Notes: a model not told the origin generated them from the sequence alone. Shown: positions 26,109-33,663, counted from the stretch's first letter. The stretch is DNA of 64,000 bases from an uncultured Pelagibacteraceae bacterium (GCA_902618485.1 CACNAR010000002.1:1-64000); one strand, 5' to 3'. Numbers and translations are program-made.

Positions 26109-26399
26109 ATGGAAAAAGAAATGTTAGTATTCCTTAAACTTAAAGAGGGTAAATTAGAAACTTTCATGGGATGGATGCAATCAGATGAAGGGATGGGTGT
26201 TAGAAAAAGTGTTGCCTATCCAGAAAAAACTGTTGGAGCCATGATTCCAGATAAAAGTGGGATGTTATTTAAAGTGAATGTTCATAATGAAGCTGGAATG
26301 AAAGAATTTGTAACTGGGAATAATCCTACCGCGAAGGCTATTTACGCAGAATGTGTAGAGAGCGCTAAATTATATGAACTATCTGAAGTAAATTTATAA
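26109..26399 (+). CDS. Small protein, possibly dimeric alpha-beta barrel (ABM-like)
   Basis: 96 residues without signal peptide. The strand-helix-strand pattern (EMLVFLKLKEGKLETFMGWM, then VGAMIPDKSGMLFKVNVHNE, then a helix FVTGNNPTAKAIYAEC) is like the dimeric alpha-beta barrel fold of antibiotic-biosynthesis monooxygenases and related stress proteins, but no family motif is certain. The ribosome site AGGAG is followed by an A-rich spacer. It has 9 bases to the next gene and belongs to the same operon. Function unknown. Confidence 0.55.
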   Translation: MEKEMLVFLKLKEGKLETFMGWMQSDEGMGVRKSVAYPEKTVGAMIPDKSGMLFKVNVHNEAGMKEFVTGNNPTAKAIYAECVESAKLYELSEVNL

Positions 26400-26408
26400 G
26401 GAGAAAAA

Positions 26409-26615
26409 ATGAAAAAAATAATGTTAACGCTTTGTTTGGTCTTATTTGTTAGCTCAGCATATGCAGGTTCATGTCCGATGTTAGCTAAAAATATTGATGA
26501 AAAGATTAAAAAAGCTCAAGAACTTAAAGATCAAGGTATGGATGCGCACAAAAATGGTGATCATGCTAAATCTGAAAAACTTTTGAATGAAGCTCTTGCT
26601 CTTTTTAAAAGTTAA
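26409..26615 (+). CDS. Small exported helical-hairpin protein
   Basis: 68 residues: a signal peptide (about 1-19, cleaved after AYA) and a 48-residue mature part with one cysteine near its start (GSCPMLAKN) and two helices, AQELKDQGMDAHKNGD and HAKSEKLLNEALALFKS, like a single TPR unit. It should be periplasmic. The translation signal AAGGAG before the ATG is identical to that of the preceding gene. I do not recognise a family; it may bind a partner from this operon. Confidence 0.55.
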   Translation: MKKIMLTLCLVLFVSSAYAGSCPMLAKNIDEKIKKAQELKDQGMDAHKNGDHAKSEKLLNEALALFKS

Positions 26616-26631
26616 ATAGAAAGGAAAAGAA

Positions 26632-26919
26632 ATGAAAAATTATATGGTAACTCATACTTTCAAATCAAAAGAAATGAAGTCTAAATTTAGTGAAATAGTG
26701 GCTTCAATGAAAATGGAAGATATAATTAAATCAATGACAAGTGATAAAGCTGCATGTCAAATGACTTGGAATACACCTGGTGATACGATGCAAATGTTTT
26801 GCTGGTGGAAAGCTAATAGTGAAGCTGACATTAATAATCAATTAGGTCAAATGAACGACTTCTTTGAACCTCATAAATTTACTGAGTGCACTGATCAAGT
26901 GATGGACTATAACGCTTAA
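26632..26919 (+). CDS. Small cytoplasmic protein of unknown function
   Basis: 95 residues, methionine-rich (eleven Met), with no signal peptide. It begins MKNYMVTHTFKSKEMKSKFS and contains FCWWKAN in its middle. The predicted beta-alpha-beta-beta layout again resembles a small dimeric alpha-beta barrel, as in the genes on either side, but identity between them is low. It is 16 bases after the exported hairpin protein and 11 before the next gene. Function unknown. Confidence 0.55.
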   Translation: MKNYMVTHTFKSKEMKSKFSEIVASMKMEDIIKSMTSDKAACQMTWNTPGDTMQMFCWWKANSEADINNQLGQMNDFFEPHKFTECTDQVMDYNA

Positions 26920-26930
26920 GAGGAAGATTT

Positions 26931-27245
26931 ATGAAAGCAATCTACACAAGAACCATCGGTGTTTATGATGATAAACTTGGTGAGGCAATGGAAATTTCTA
27001 AAGGTTTAGCAGAAGTAAGAAAAAAACATTATCCTGATCATCAAGTTTATTTTTCTTTTCAAATTGGCGGTAACCCCAGAACAGTAAGAGAAACACTTGT
27101 TGGAGAACAGTTTACAGACAAAGCTTTTGAAAATGATCAAAACATGTCAGCTGATCCTAAATTTATTGATCTTCAAAAAAAAATGAAGGGTGTTTTTAAA
27201 GAAGGTACAATTCAAGATGAAATGAGAATGGTTTTTAACGATTAG
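26931..27245 (+). CDS. Small alpha-beta protein of unknown function
   Basis: 104 residues, no signal peptide. It starts with a strand (AIYTRTIGVYDDK), a helix (GEAMEISKGLAEVRKKHYPD), a strand (HQVYFSFQIGG) and a further helix, the order expected of a ferredoxin-like or dimeric alpha-beta-barrel subunit. The ribosome site AGAGGAAG precedes the ATG. It is the third such small cytoplasmic protein in the operon, so the three may be distant relatives. Function unknown. Confidence 0.55.
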   Translation: MKAIYTRTIGVYDDKLGEAMEISKGLAEVRKKHYPDHQVYFSFQIGGNPRTVRETLVGEQFTDKAFENDQNMSADPKFIDLQKKMKGVFKEGTIQDEMRMVFND

Positions 27246-27253
27246 GAGACAAA

Positions 27254-27670
27254 ATGTTAGAAAAATTTAATGGGATATTTTATTTAATAATTTATTTAGT
27301 TCATTTTATTGGCGTTGGTGTTTATGCTTTTCAAACCATTTTTGGTACTAAAAACTTTATGGAAAAATTTGGCATAGATCCCAGTGGAGCAATAATGATT
27401 AGAATGGCTGGGGCGTTTATGCTTGCTGTCTTTTTGATGTCCATATATGTGGGTTTTATAAGACCTGGTGGTTTAGAAAATACATGGGGATTCTTAAATT
27501 TAGTTTTCATAAATAATTTATGTATTTTTTTATGTAATTTTTATTCAATTAAAATAAATAAAACTGGAGTAAACGAGAAAACTACAAACGAAGGTATTAT
27601 TGCACCATTTGTATTCACATTAATGAGTGCAATTTTATGTTACGGTTTAGCTGATAAAATATATACCTAA
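27254..27670 (+). CDS. Small integral membrane protein, four helices
   Basis: 138 residues with four hydrophobic segments (about 7-27, 46-66, 78-98 and 113-135). No catalytic or transport motif is recognised. GIDPSGAIMIRMAGAFMLA is the most distinctive stretch. It starts 8 bases after the preceding small gene, with GGAG before the ATG, and its stop shares one base with the ATG of the DUF1330-like gene. It probably forms the membrane part of whatever this operon makes. Confidence 0.6.
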   Translation: MLEKFNGIFYLIIYLVHFIGVGVYAFQTIFGTKNFMEKFGIDPSGAIMIRMAGAFMLAVFLMSIYVGFIRPGGLENTWGFLNLVFINNLCIFLCNFYSIKINKTGVNEKTTNEGIIAPFVFTLMSAILCYGLADKIYT

Positions 27671-27957
27671 TGTCTGGGTTTGCGATATTCAATATAGAAA
27701 TAAAAAAACCCGAGCAGTACAAAGAATACATAGAAAAAGTAAAACCGATTGTTGAGATGTATGGTGGAGAATATGTTGTCAAAGCTGGCGAAACTACGCT
27801 AGTTGAAGGCACTTGGACTTATCCTAGAACCGTTGTTATTAAATTTCCAAGTTACGAAAAAGCTTTAGAGTGGTATAACTCTGAGAAATATAAACCAATA
27901 AAACAAATCCGTTTAGAGAACTCAATAGGCAACGGAATAATTATTAAAGGAGTTTAA
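27670..27957 (+). CDS. DUF1330-family protein
   Basis: 95 residues with the DUF1330 layout: GFAIFNIEIKKPEQYKEYIE at the start, VEMYGGEYVVKAGETTLVEG in the middle and VVIKFPSYEKALEWYNSEKY towards the end. DUF1330 proteins are dimeric alpha-beta barrels with no settled activity. The ATG overlaps the upstream stop by one base, and the next gene follows after one base, so translation is probably coupled. It is the best-recognised of the small barrel-like proteins here. Confidence 0.8.
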   Translation: MSGFAIFNIEIKKPEQYKEYIEKVKPIVEMYGGEYVVKAGETTLVEGTWTYPRTVVIKFPSYEKALEWYNSEKYKPIKQIRLENSIGNGIIIKGV

Positions 27958-27958
27958 G

Positions 27959-28279
27959 ATGTCGATATTAAAAAAATATACTGATGCAATAGACAAAAAA
28001 GATGAAACTACCATGAATGAACTTTTGCATGATGATTTCAAATTTACAATGCATAAATCAGGAAACACCATAGGTAAAGCCGATGTGATAAAATGGGCAA
28101 TGAGTGGTGATATAAACCAAGATAAAACAAGAGTGGTCTATGAAAATGATGAAATTGGAGTTCACCATTCAATAGTAAGATTTAATGACGGAAATGTAGA
28201 AGCAGTAATGGCAGTTTATAAATACAAAGATGGAAAAATTATAAGTTTAGAGACTGGCGCCACTCCAATGTCAAAATAA
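27959..28279 (+). CDS. SnoaL/NTF2-like small protein
   Basis: 106 residues with the cone-like NTF2 fold pattern: a helix (ILKKYTDAIDKKDETTMNEL), LHDDFKFTMH, a helix (KADVIKWAMSG) and three strands ending MAVYKYKDGKIISLETGA. SnoaL-like proteins act as isomerases, hydrolases or ligand carriers; the lack of obvious catalytic residues leaves this open. It is tightly packed between the DUF1330 gene and the DsbA-fold isomerase gene, 6 bases ahead of the latter. Confidence 0.7.
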   Translation: MSILKKYTDAIDKKDETTMNELLHDDFKFTMHKSGNTIGKADVIKWAMSGDINQDKTRVVYENDEIGVHHSIVRFNDGNVEAVMAVYKYKDGKIISLETGATPMSK

Positions 28280-28285
28280 GAGTAA

Positions 28286-28870
28286 ATGATTGACTTTTAT
28301 TTTTCAATTGGAAGCACTTATACTTATTTAGCTGTAACTAGAATACTTGATGTCGAAAAAAAACATCATGTCCAGTTTAATTGGAAACCATTTAGTGTTC
28401 GGGCAATCATGAAGGAAATGAATAATATTCCATTTCCAAAGGATAAGCTTAATAAGGTAAATTACATGTGGAGAGATATTGAAAGACGAGCTGAAGGTTA
28501 TGGTTTTTTTGCAAAAACACCTGTGCCCTACCCATTATCTGAATTTGACTTAGCAAATCAAATTGCAATTCTTGGATTGGATAAGGGATGGGGTATAGAT
28601 TATGTTAGACTGACTTATAAAAAATGGTTTCAAGAAGGAAAAGAACCAGCTATAGAACCAAGTATTTCTGAGATATGTAAAGAATTAAAAATGAACAAAG
28701 ATGATATAATTTCTGAGGCAAAAACAAAATTGATTGAAGATAAATACCTAGCAAATACAAATTCTGCAAGAGAGAATAAAATCTTTGGTAGTCCAACTTT
28801 TGTTATTAACAATGAAATATTTTGGGGTGATGATAGAATGGAAGATGCAATTAAATTCTTTAAAAAATAA
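28286..28870 (+). CDS. 2-Hydroxychromene-2-carboxylate isomerase/DsbA-fold oxidoreductase
   Basis: 194 residues of the HCCA-isomerase/GST-kappa branch of the thioredoxin fold: IDFYFSIGSTYTYLA at the N-terminus, where a serine replaces the CxxC of DsbA, a helical insertion, and GSPTFVINNEIFWGDDRMED at the C-terminus, the conserved cis-proline region. Relatives isomerise aromatic breakdown intermediates using glutathione or act on small thiols. It probably works in the cytoplasm. The stop overlaps the ATG of the next gene by one base. Confidence 0.83.
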   Translation: MIDFYFSIGSTYTYLAVTRILDVEKKHHVQFNWKPFSVRAIMKEMNNIPFPKDKLNKVNYMWRDIERRAEGYGFFAKTPVPYPLSEFDLANQIAILGLDKGWGIDYVRLTYKKWFQEGKEPAIEPSISEICKELKMNKDDIISEAKTKLIEDKYLANTNSARENKIFGSPTFVINNEIFWGDDRMEDAIKFFKK

Positions 28871-29091
28871 TGTTACCTAAAAAATACTTTGATTTTATTT
28901 TTATTTTAATTATGGGTTTTGGAATGAGTTTATTAATGACTCTAATTATCACATATATCAACACTGGTATGGATAAAGATTATATCAATAGATTCTTAAA
29001 AGCATGGGTAGTCAGTTTACCTATAGCTATAATTGCAGCATTAATACTTGGTCCACCGATTAAGAAATTGGTAGATAAAATTACTAAATAG
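28870..29091 (+). CDS. DUF2798 membrane protein
   Basis: 73 residues with two hydrophobic helices (about 9-31 and 46-66). MLPKKYFDFIFILIMGFGMS, then the loop and AWVVSLPIAIIAALILGPPI, match the DUF2798 pattern. The function is unknown; the family occurs widely as tiny inner-membrane proteins, often next to regulators or redox genes. It is coupled to the isomerase gene by a one-base overlap and closes the small-gene run. Confidence 0.75.
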   Translation: MLPKKYFDFIFILIMGFGMSLLMTLIITYINTGMDKDYINRFLKAWVVSLPIAIIAALILGPPIKKLVDKITK

Positions 29092-29105
29092 TCATAGGTT
29101 TAATT

Positions 29106-29441
29106 GTGAGTAATTTATCGGGATATATATTTCTTATATTGGCTATTGTTCTTGGAATAACCTCTAATGGTTTTTTAAAATCTACAAATGGTTTTACTAA
29201 TATTGGTCCAACTATTTTTTGTATAGTTTCTATAATTGCTTGTATTTTTTGTTTATCTAAAGCAATGAATATTATTCCAGTTGGTTTCACTTATGCAACT
29301 TATGGCGGATTAACTATCACTGCAGTAACTTTATTTGGCGTGTTTAAATACAATCAAATCCCAAATCTATATGGAATTATAGGAATAATATTAATTATTA
29401 TTGGTGTAATTTTACTAAATACACTTGGCAAGGCTACTTAG
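29106..29441 (+). CDS. Small multidrug resistance (SMR)/EmrE-like membrane protein
   Basis: 111 residues with four transmembrane helices and the SMR start YIFLILAIVLGITSNGFLKS. SMR proteins usually have a membrane glutamate in helix 1 (AIxxEV); this copy shows GITSNG instead, so classical drug/proton exchange is doubtful and a lipid-flippase or guanidinium-like role must also be considered. The start is GTG at 29106. It follows the DUF2798 gene after 14 bases and converges with hisN (8-base overlap). Confidence 0.72.
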   Translation: MSNLSGYIFLILAIVLGITSNGFLKSTNGFTNIGPTIFCIVSIIACIFCLSKAMNIIPVGFTYATYGGLTITAVTLFGVFKYNQIPNLYGIIGIILIIIGVILLNTLGKAT

Positions 29442-30240
29442 CCACAGGTTTTAATATTTTCACTATTTTTTTATGAAGTTTTTTGTTTGGCGCACAAATA
29501 ATGTTTCCTGCTTTTTTTGGATCCTCATTTTTCCACGTGGTAACTATCCCTTCGGCTGCTCTTATTATGGGAATTAAAGCATGGATATCCCAAATTTTAT
29601 TTCCACATTGAATTACAATATCTATTTTTCCCTCTGCAAAATGTGAATAACTTAAAGCATCAGCACACGGAAATTGCATTCGTTTTAATATTTGTGGTAT
29701 CTTTTTTTGTTGGTTTAAAGATAAGCTACCATGAAATGCAGCCGACAATTTCATATTTTTGAAAGTTACTTTTTTATTCACTTTTAATCTTTTTTTAATT
29801 CCATTTTCACACACAAAAGCAACTTTATCTGTTTCGTTAAAATAATATTTTTTTAAAATTGGAAAATTAGCAAGACCTAAAATTGGTATTCCTTTAAAAT
29901 TTAGCGAAATGAGGTTACTCCAGGTTGGGTTACCTATAACGAAAGATCTTGTACCATCAATTGGGTCAATAACCCAAGAAAAATCACTTTTGGTTTTTTT
30001 ATTTTTAAATTCCTCACCTATAATTTGATGAGTGGGAAATTTATTACTAATCTCTTTTCTTATAAATTTTTCAAAAGCAATATCTGCGTTAGTAACAGGG
30101 TCATAACCTGTGCCCTTTAACTTATTTGAAACTTTAAATGGCTTGTTTAATTTTAAGAAATAAAATCTAGTAAGTTTATTTGCTAAATTATTAAGAAATT
30201 TAGAGTATTTTTTATATTCTGAAGAATTTAATTTAATCAC
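29434..30240 (-). CDS. hisN: Inositol-monophosphatase-family phosphatase, probable histidinol-phosphatase
   Basis: 268 residues of the IMPase family with metal ligands in GEEF (about residue 75) and in WVIDPIDGTRSF, and the substrate segment WDIHALIPIIRAAEG. The HisN branch of this family dephosphorylates histidinol phosphate in alphaproteobacteria that lack HisB-type phosphatase, and TGYDPVTNADIAFE is typical of HisN. Myo-inositol or fructose-1,6-bisphosphate phosphatase are alternatives. hisI, another histidine gene, is at 42.4 kb rather than adjacent. Confidence 0.75.
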   Translation of the reverse strand: MIKLNSSEYKKYSKFLNNLANKLTRFYFLKLNKPFKVSNKLKGTGYDPVTNADIAFEKFIRKEISNKFPTHQIIGEEFKNKKTKSDFSWVIDPIDGTRSFVIGNPTWSNLISLNFKGIPILGLANFPILKKYYFNETDKVAFVCENGIKKRLKVNKKVTFKNMKLSAAFHGSLSLNQQKKIPQILKRMQFPCADALSYSHFAEGKIDIVIQCGNKIWDIHALIPIIRAAEGIVTTWKNEDPKKAGNIICAPNKKLHKKIVKILKPVAK

Positions 30241-30305
30241 AAGAGACTATTACAATTTAATTTGTATTGATTAAAGTAAAATTTTAAATAATCATAAGAA
30301 TCATT

Positions 30306-31406
30306 ATGAAAATTGAACTTTCAGACAATAAAGTTTTTTTTGAAAATCAAGGATCAAAAAAAGAAATACACCCATTCTGGTTGAGAGAAAGAGTGAACGG
30401 TGTAGATTTTGTTGATAAAGGTACCAAACAAAGATTGTTTGATCCAACAACGCTCAATCAAAATATTAAAATAAATAAAGTAAATTTGACTGATAATTTT
30501 TTAGAGATTTCTTTTAATGACGGAGTTGAAACAAAAATATCAATTCAAAGTATCTTTGAAGAATATTCTGGTATTAATGATATAAAATTTATCAAAAAAA
30601 CTAAATGGGACTCTTCTTTAAAAAATCTAAATAATTTTCAGTTCAGTGAAAATATATTTGAAGAAAAAATAATGTATGAAGCTTTAATAAGTTTCTATAA
30701 ATATGGTTTCATTATTTTCAAAAATGTGCCGACAGATAACAATTTTCTAGTAAAATTCGCAAATTCTATAGGTAGTATAAGGAGAACGAATTTTGGTGAA
30801 TTCTTTAATGTAAAATCAAAACCCAATCCTAATGATCTAGCTTATACATCTTTACCTTTAGCACCTCATACTGATAATCCTTATAGAAATCCAGTTCCAT
30901 GTATTCAAATATTGCATTGTATTGAAAATGCAGTTGAAGGTGGATACTCTACTTTGGTAGATGGCTTTACAGTTACAGAGGAATTAAAAGAAAAATATCC
31001 TGAATATTATAAAATTTTAACTGAGGTGAAGGTAAAATATCAATTTATAGATAAGGATGTAATATTAGAGAATTGGGCTGAGATGATTGAATTAGATGAA
31101 AATAAAAATTTTAAACAGGTTAGATTTAGCCCAAGGTTAGATTTTGTTCCATTAATTGATAAAAATAAATTAGATGTTTACTATAAGGCAAGAAATAAAA
31201 TTTCTGAATTGTATAATTCAAGCAAATATAGAATTGAATTTAAACTTCTTCCGGGAGATCTATTAATGATGGATAATTATCGACTTCTTCATGGAAGGAC
31301 ATCCTTTAATGCTAATGAGGGTAATAGATTTCTTCAAGGTTGTTATATAGATTATGATAGTACTGAAGGAAAAATTAAGCATCTAAAAAGAAAATTTAAT
31401 ATATAA
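30306..31406 (+). CDS. Gamma-butyrobetaine/trimethyllysine hydroxylase-like 2-oxoglutarate dioxygenase
   Basis: 366 residues in two parts. The N-terminal domain (about 1-95) has the GBBH-like pattern HPFWLRERV and RLFDPTTL. The TauD-like jelly roll has the iron motif HTDNPYRNP (H-x-D) and the distal histidine in LLHGRTSF. Such enzymes hydroxylate gamma-butyrobetaine to carnitine or trimethyllysine, using 2-oxoglutarate, Fe(II) and oxygen in the cytoplasm. A quaternary amine substrate fits the osmolyte-centred gene content, but no carnitine genes are nearby. The zinc-binding cysteines of animal BBOX1 are not evident. Confidence 0.8.
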   Translation: MKIELSDNKVFFENQGSKKEIHPFWLRERVNGVDFVDKGTKQRLFDPTTLNQNIKINKVNLTDNFLEISFNDGVETKISIQSIFEEYSGINDIKFIKKTKWDSSLKNLNNFQFSENIFEEKIMYEALISFYKYGFIIFKNVPTDNNFLVKFANSIGSIRRTNFGEFFNVKSKPNPNDLAYTSLPLAPHTDNPYRNPVPCIQILHCIENAVEGGYSTLVDGFTVTEELKEKYPEYYKILTEVKVKYQFIDKDVILENWAEMIELDENKNFKQVRFSPRLDFVPLIDKNKLDVYYKARNKISELYNSSKYRIEFKLLPGDLLMMDNYRLLHGRTSFNANEGNRFLQGCYIDYDSTEGKIKHLKRKFNI

Positions 31407-31407
31407 A

Positions 31408-31587
31408 TTATTTATTAAAACAATTATTCACTAATATTGCCATTAATATCCAAATGACAAAAGTTTCACCATGGGTGAAAGAATAATCCGCTCCAGCGAA
31501 TCCAGCAACTATATTGATTGCATAAATAATTATGGTAGAGACTAATAAACTTAAAAATAATTTTACTATTCCATTAATATATTTCAC
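31408..31587 (-). CDS. Unlisted 59-residue membrane protein with GTG start
   Basis: The minus strand encodes 59 codons from GTG at 31585-31587 to TAA at 31408-31410, converging on the dioxygenase gene with one base between stops. The protein has two hydrophobic segments (about residues 7-30 and 43-55) with a polar hairpin GADYSFTHGET between them. Glycine, acidic and histidine residues in the loop, plus a neat fit into the gap, argue for a real gene. No family is recognised. An ATG immediately upstream is followed by TGA, so the GTG would be required. Confidence 0.5.
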   Translation of the reverse strand: MKYINGIVKLFLSLLVSTIIIYAINIVAGFAGADYSFTHGETFVIWILMAILVNNCFNK

Positions 31588-31681
31588 ATTAAAATTTTAA
31601 CTATTCTCAATATTTATGCAAATGAAAATTTTCTATTAATAAGTGAAATTATTTTAGATGCGGGAATATTATTAAATACTT
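31588..31681. other. AT-rich spacer before the structured RNA
   Basis: No coding frame of note. It probably holds the promoter of the 59-residue membrane protein (minus strand) and that of the structured element (plus strand), but I cannot pick out a convincing pair of -35 and -10 boxes. Confidence 0.3.
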
Positions 31682-31940
31682 AGGTTGTATTCAAGAAATA
31701 TATTTTCAGAAAATTTAAATAAATTTATTGATTACAACCTGATCAAAATTTAATCTTTAATTAAGGAGGTAGCTTTAATGAATCAAACACCACCTGATAC
31801 TTAGCTGGGTATTTTCATACTTCATAAAAACGTAAATAAAAAATATAAAGTCCATTCGGACTTAAATGCCAGAACGGCAAATTAGGGGCTGCTCTTTTGG
31901 TTAATTAACTAGAGAGCAAACCCCTAAATTATTTTGTTAA
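31682..31940 (+). ncRNA. Candidate structured RNA with a sequestered Shine-Dalgarno site
   Basis: Five hairpins are visible in order. (1) 31682-31740: 24-base arms matching at 21 positions, with a perfect 8-bp base AGGTTGTA/TACAACCT. (2) 31764-31795: AGGAGGT pairs with ACCACCT at 6 of 7 positions, burying the strong Shine-Dalgarno of an 8-codon ORF. (3) 31848-31863: AAGTCC-ATTC-GGACTT. (4) 31867-31879: TGCC/GGCA. (5) 31882-31927: a 46-base hairpin, TTAGGGG/CCCCTAA outside and GCTCT/AGAGC inside, followed by T-rich sequence. No plus-strand gene lies downstream, so this looks like a stand-alone transcript rather than a leader. I cannot assign it to tmRNA, 6S or a riboswitch class. Hairpin 3 followed by T-rich DNA on the minus strand could instead serve as a terminator for the methyltransferase gene. 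Confidence 0.55.
31778..31804 (+). CDS. Eight-codon ORF (MNQTPPDT) inside the structured RNA
   Basis: ATG follows the near-perfect Shine-Dalgarno AAGGAGGT (31763-31770) by seven bases, and the frame ends at TAG after eight codons including two prolines. Such a strong ribosome site is rare in this window, which is why I list this frame. It could be a leader peptide or a ribosome-binding decoy. The site can pair with ACCACCT inside the ORF, so translation and folding would compete. Confidence 0.35.
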   Translation: MNQTPPDT

Positions 31941-31941
31941 T

Positions 31942-32649
31942 TTATCTATTCAAAACTAGACAAATCAATTTATCTTGAAAAGATATTTGTTTTTTATACT
32001 TTTTCTTTATTTCATTTAAACCACTAGATATTATCTTATGGCTCATACCCAACAACACCGATATATATTTGCTATTTACCATTTCCATATATTTTATCCT
32101 TGAAATTTTAACTTTATAACTAAACCCTCTAACGAGTTTTCCTTTGAATGAATATGAAATTGATTTAATAATTTTCTTGTCTCTTATTAAGGCTTTTTTC
32201 AGCTTTTTTTTCATAATCGAAAATGTTGGAATTTCATTATTAATGGGGTCTAGAGTAAAAATAATAATTTTACCGTTTGGATTTAGCAATGTCTTTGACA
32301 ATTTAAGTATAGTCTTAATATCTTTAATTTTAAAAAGATGAATAGTTTGTTTTAATAAAATTAGATCAAATGTTTTTTTATTCTTTTTTAAAAATTTAAG
32401 TGCATCAATTTTTTTAAAAATTATTCTTTTATCCCTATCTTTGTGATTTTCTATATCTATACCTATAGATTTTCTCTTTAAGCTTAACTTTGATGACAAG
32501 CTTCCTAGTATCTTACCCCTGCCACAACCAATATCTAAAATCTGACTGTTTTTATTTAATTTAACTTGTTTTAATAAAAAATTATTAAAAGATTTAATAT
32601 AAGACGATGATGAAAGCCAAGTTTTGTTGTCCCAATTTTTTAATGACAC
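31942..32649 (-). CDS. Class I SAM-dependent methyltransferase
   Basis: 235 residues with motif I LDIGCGRGKILGSL (about residues 40-53), the acidic SIGIDIEN at the end of strand 2, and LILLKQTIHLFK as motif IV/post-motif. The C-terminal part is lysine-rich and basic. The substrate is unknown. It lies at the 3' end of a leftward unit with DUF4396 and cupredoxin genes and overlaps the former by 10 bases. The RNA-like region follows it directly. Confidence 0.75.
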   Translation of the reverse strand: MSLKNWDNKTWLSSSSYIKSFNNFLLKQVKLNKNSQILDIGCGRGKILGSLSSKLSLKRKSIGIDIENHKDRDKRIIFKKIDALKFLKKNKKTFDLILLKQTIHLFKIKDIKTILKLSKTLLNPNGKIIIFTLDPINNEIPTFSIMKKKLKKALIRDKKIIKSISYSFKGKLVRGFSYKVKISRIKYMEMVNSKYISVLLGMSHKIISSGLNEIKKKYKKQISFQDKLICLVLNR

Positions 32650-33086
32650 GCAATATTAAATTTTTTTAGTCTCCAATAATTATAAGGCCAAGGTGTTAAG
32701 AACCCAACTAAGAGCATAATTGGAACTACCCACCAAGTAAGAATTGCGCCACCTGTTAAAAAGTAATCAGTCAAATTCATCATGATCTCCATACTTATCA
32801 TTGATATAAAACTCATTCCCATTGCTGTTTTTAATGCTTTAGAAAAATCAAAACTTTGTCGCATTAAGATTATTGTCTCTAAAATAATACTTGTAATTAG
32901 TCCGTTGATGATAGCTAAAGTCATTATTCCCATAACTGGGAATGGAATCTTAGTTAGTTGGAAAAATAAAATAGTACCAAAATCACCAATTGCACAACCT
33001 AATAAACACCAACCAGTGTTTTTAGCACTTCTTTTCCATGTAAATTTACACGACCAATTAAAATTGGCGTTGACTGCATTGTCCAT
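32640..33086 (-). CDS. DUF4396 membrane protein
   Basis: 148 residues with four hydrophobic helices. The N-terminus NFNWSCKFTWKRSAKNTGWC and the later MGMSFISMISMEIMMNLTDY, rich in methionine and with conserved polar residues, match DUF4396. Family members often sit beside cupredoxins or copper resistance genes, which fits the next gene upstream (4-base gap); a role in copper handling or in a membrane redox step is an inference. Methionines inside helices 3 and 4 could be metal ligands. Confidence 0.72.
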   Translation of the reverse strand: MDNAVNANFNWSCKFTWKRSAKNTGWCLLGCAIGDFGTILFFQLTKIPFPVMGIMTLAIINGLITSIILETIILMRQSFDFSKALKTAMGMSFISMISMEIMMNLTDYFLTGGAILTWWVVPIMLLVGFLTPWPYNYWRLKKFNIACH

Positions 33087-33090
33087 TGAA

Positions 33091-33594
33091 TTAGTTTATA
33101 TCAACTTTAGCAATCATTCCAACTTGATAATGACCTGGCACGTTGCATGCAATTTCAATATTTACGGCATTATCAAATTTCCAAATAATATCTTCCTTTT
33201 CTTTTGGTGCTAACAAAACACTATTGCTATGTGAATGACCCATGGCTTTATCCATTTTTGCCATTTTTTTCATTTTCTCTTTATCAATTGAGTCAGCTAA
33301 AAGTATTTCATTTTCAACCATTTTTTCCATTTCAGGCTGATGCTTCATGTGCATCATTTTATTTGCTATATTAAATTCGTGGACTAACTCACCCACATTT
33401 TCAACTTCAAACTTTATTGTTTCACCTGCTTTAATTTGAAAAGAACTAGGTTCATAATAATTATCATACATCTTTACTTTTATGATTCGGTTAATATCAC
33501 CTTCTTTTCCTTTCGAACCAATTTTCATATTTTTGTCAGCAAAAGATGGTAAGCAATAAAGTACTAAAATGAATAATGTTATAATCTGTTTCAT
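33091..33594 (-). CDS. Periplasmic cupredoxin
   Basis: 167 residues: a signal peptide (about 1-19, ending SFA) and a plastocyanin-like beta barrel. The type 1 copper ligands are visible as the histidine in GELVHEFNIAN and the CNVPGHYQVGM motif (Cys, His at +5, Met at +10). A methionine/histidine-rich insertion (MMHMKHQPEMEKM and HSHSN) lies between them, so additional copper could be bound. It may carry electrons or chaperone copper in the periplasm. It heads the unit with DUF4396 and the methyltransferase. Confidence 0.87.
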   Translation of the reverse strand: MKQIITLFILVLYCLPSFADKNMKIGSKGKEGDINRIIKVKMYDNYYEPSSFQIKAGETIKFEVENVGELVHEFNIANKMMHMKHQPEMEKMVENEILLADSIDKEKMKKMAKMDKAMGHSHSNSVLLAPKEKEDIIWKFDNAVNIEIACNVPGHYQVGMIAKVDIN

Positions 33595-33663
33595 GGTGAA
33601 TAAATATTAATTTTCACAATTTTAACAATGGGTCAAATTATACATGTATGATAGTGTAAATTA

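Noticed and set aside
31682-31940. Structured region as a two-piece tmRNA or 6S RNA
   Set aside because: No tRNA-like TTCGA arm, no resume codon with a tag ending in AA, and no 6S-type central bubble are visible.
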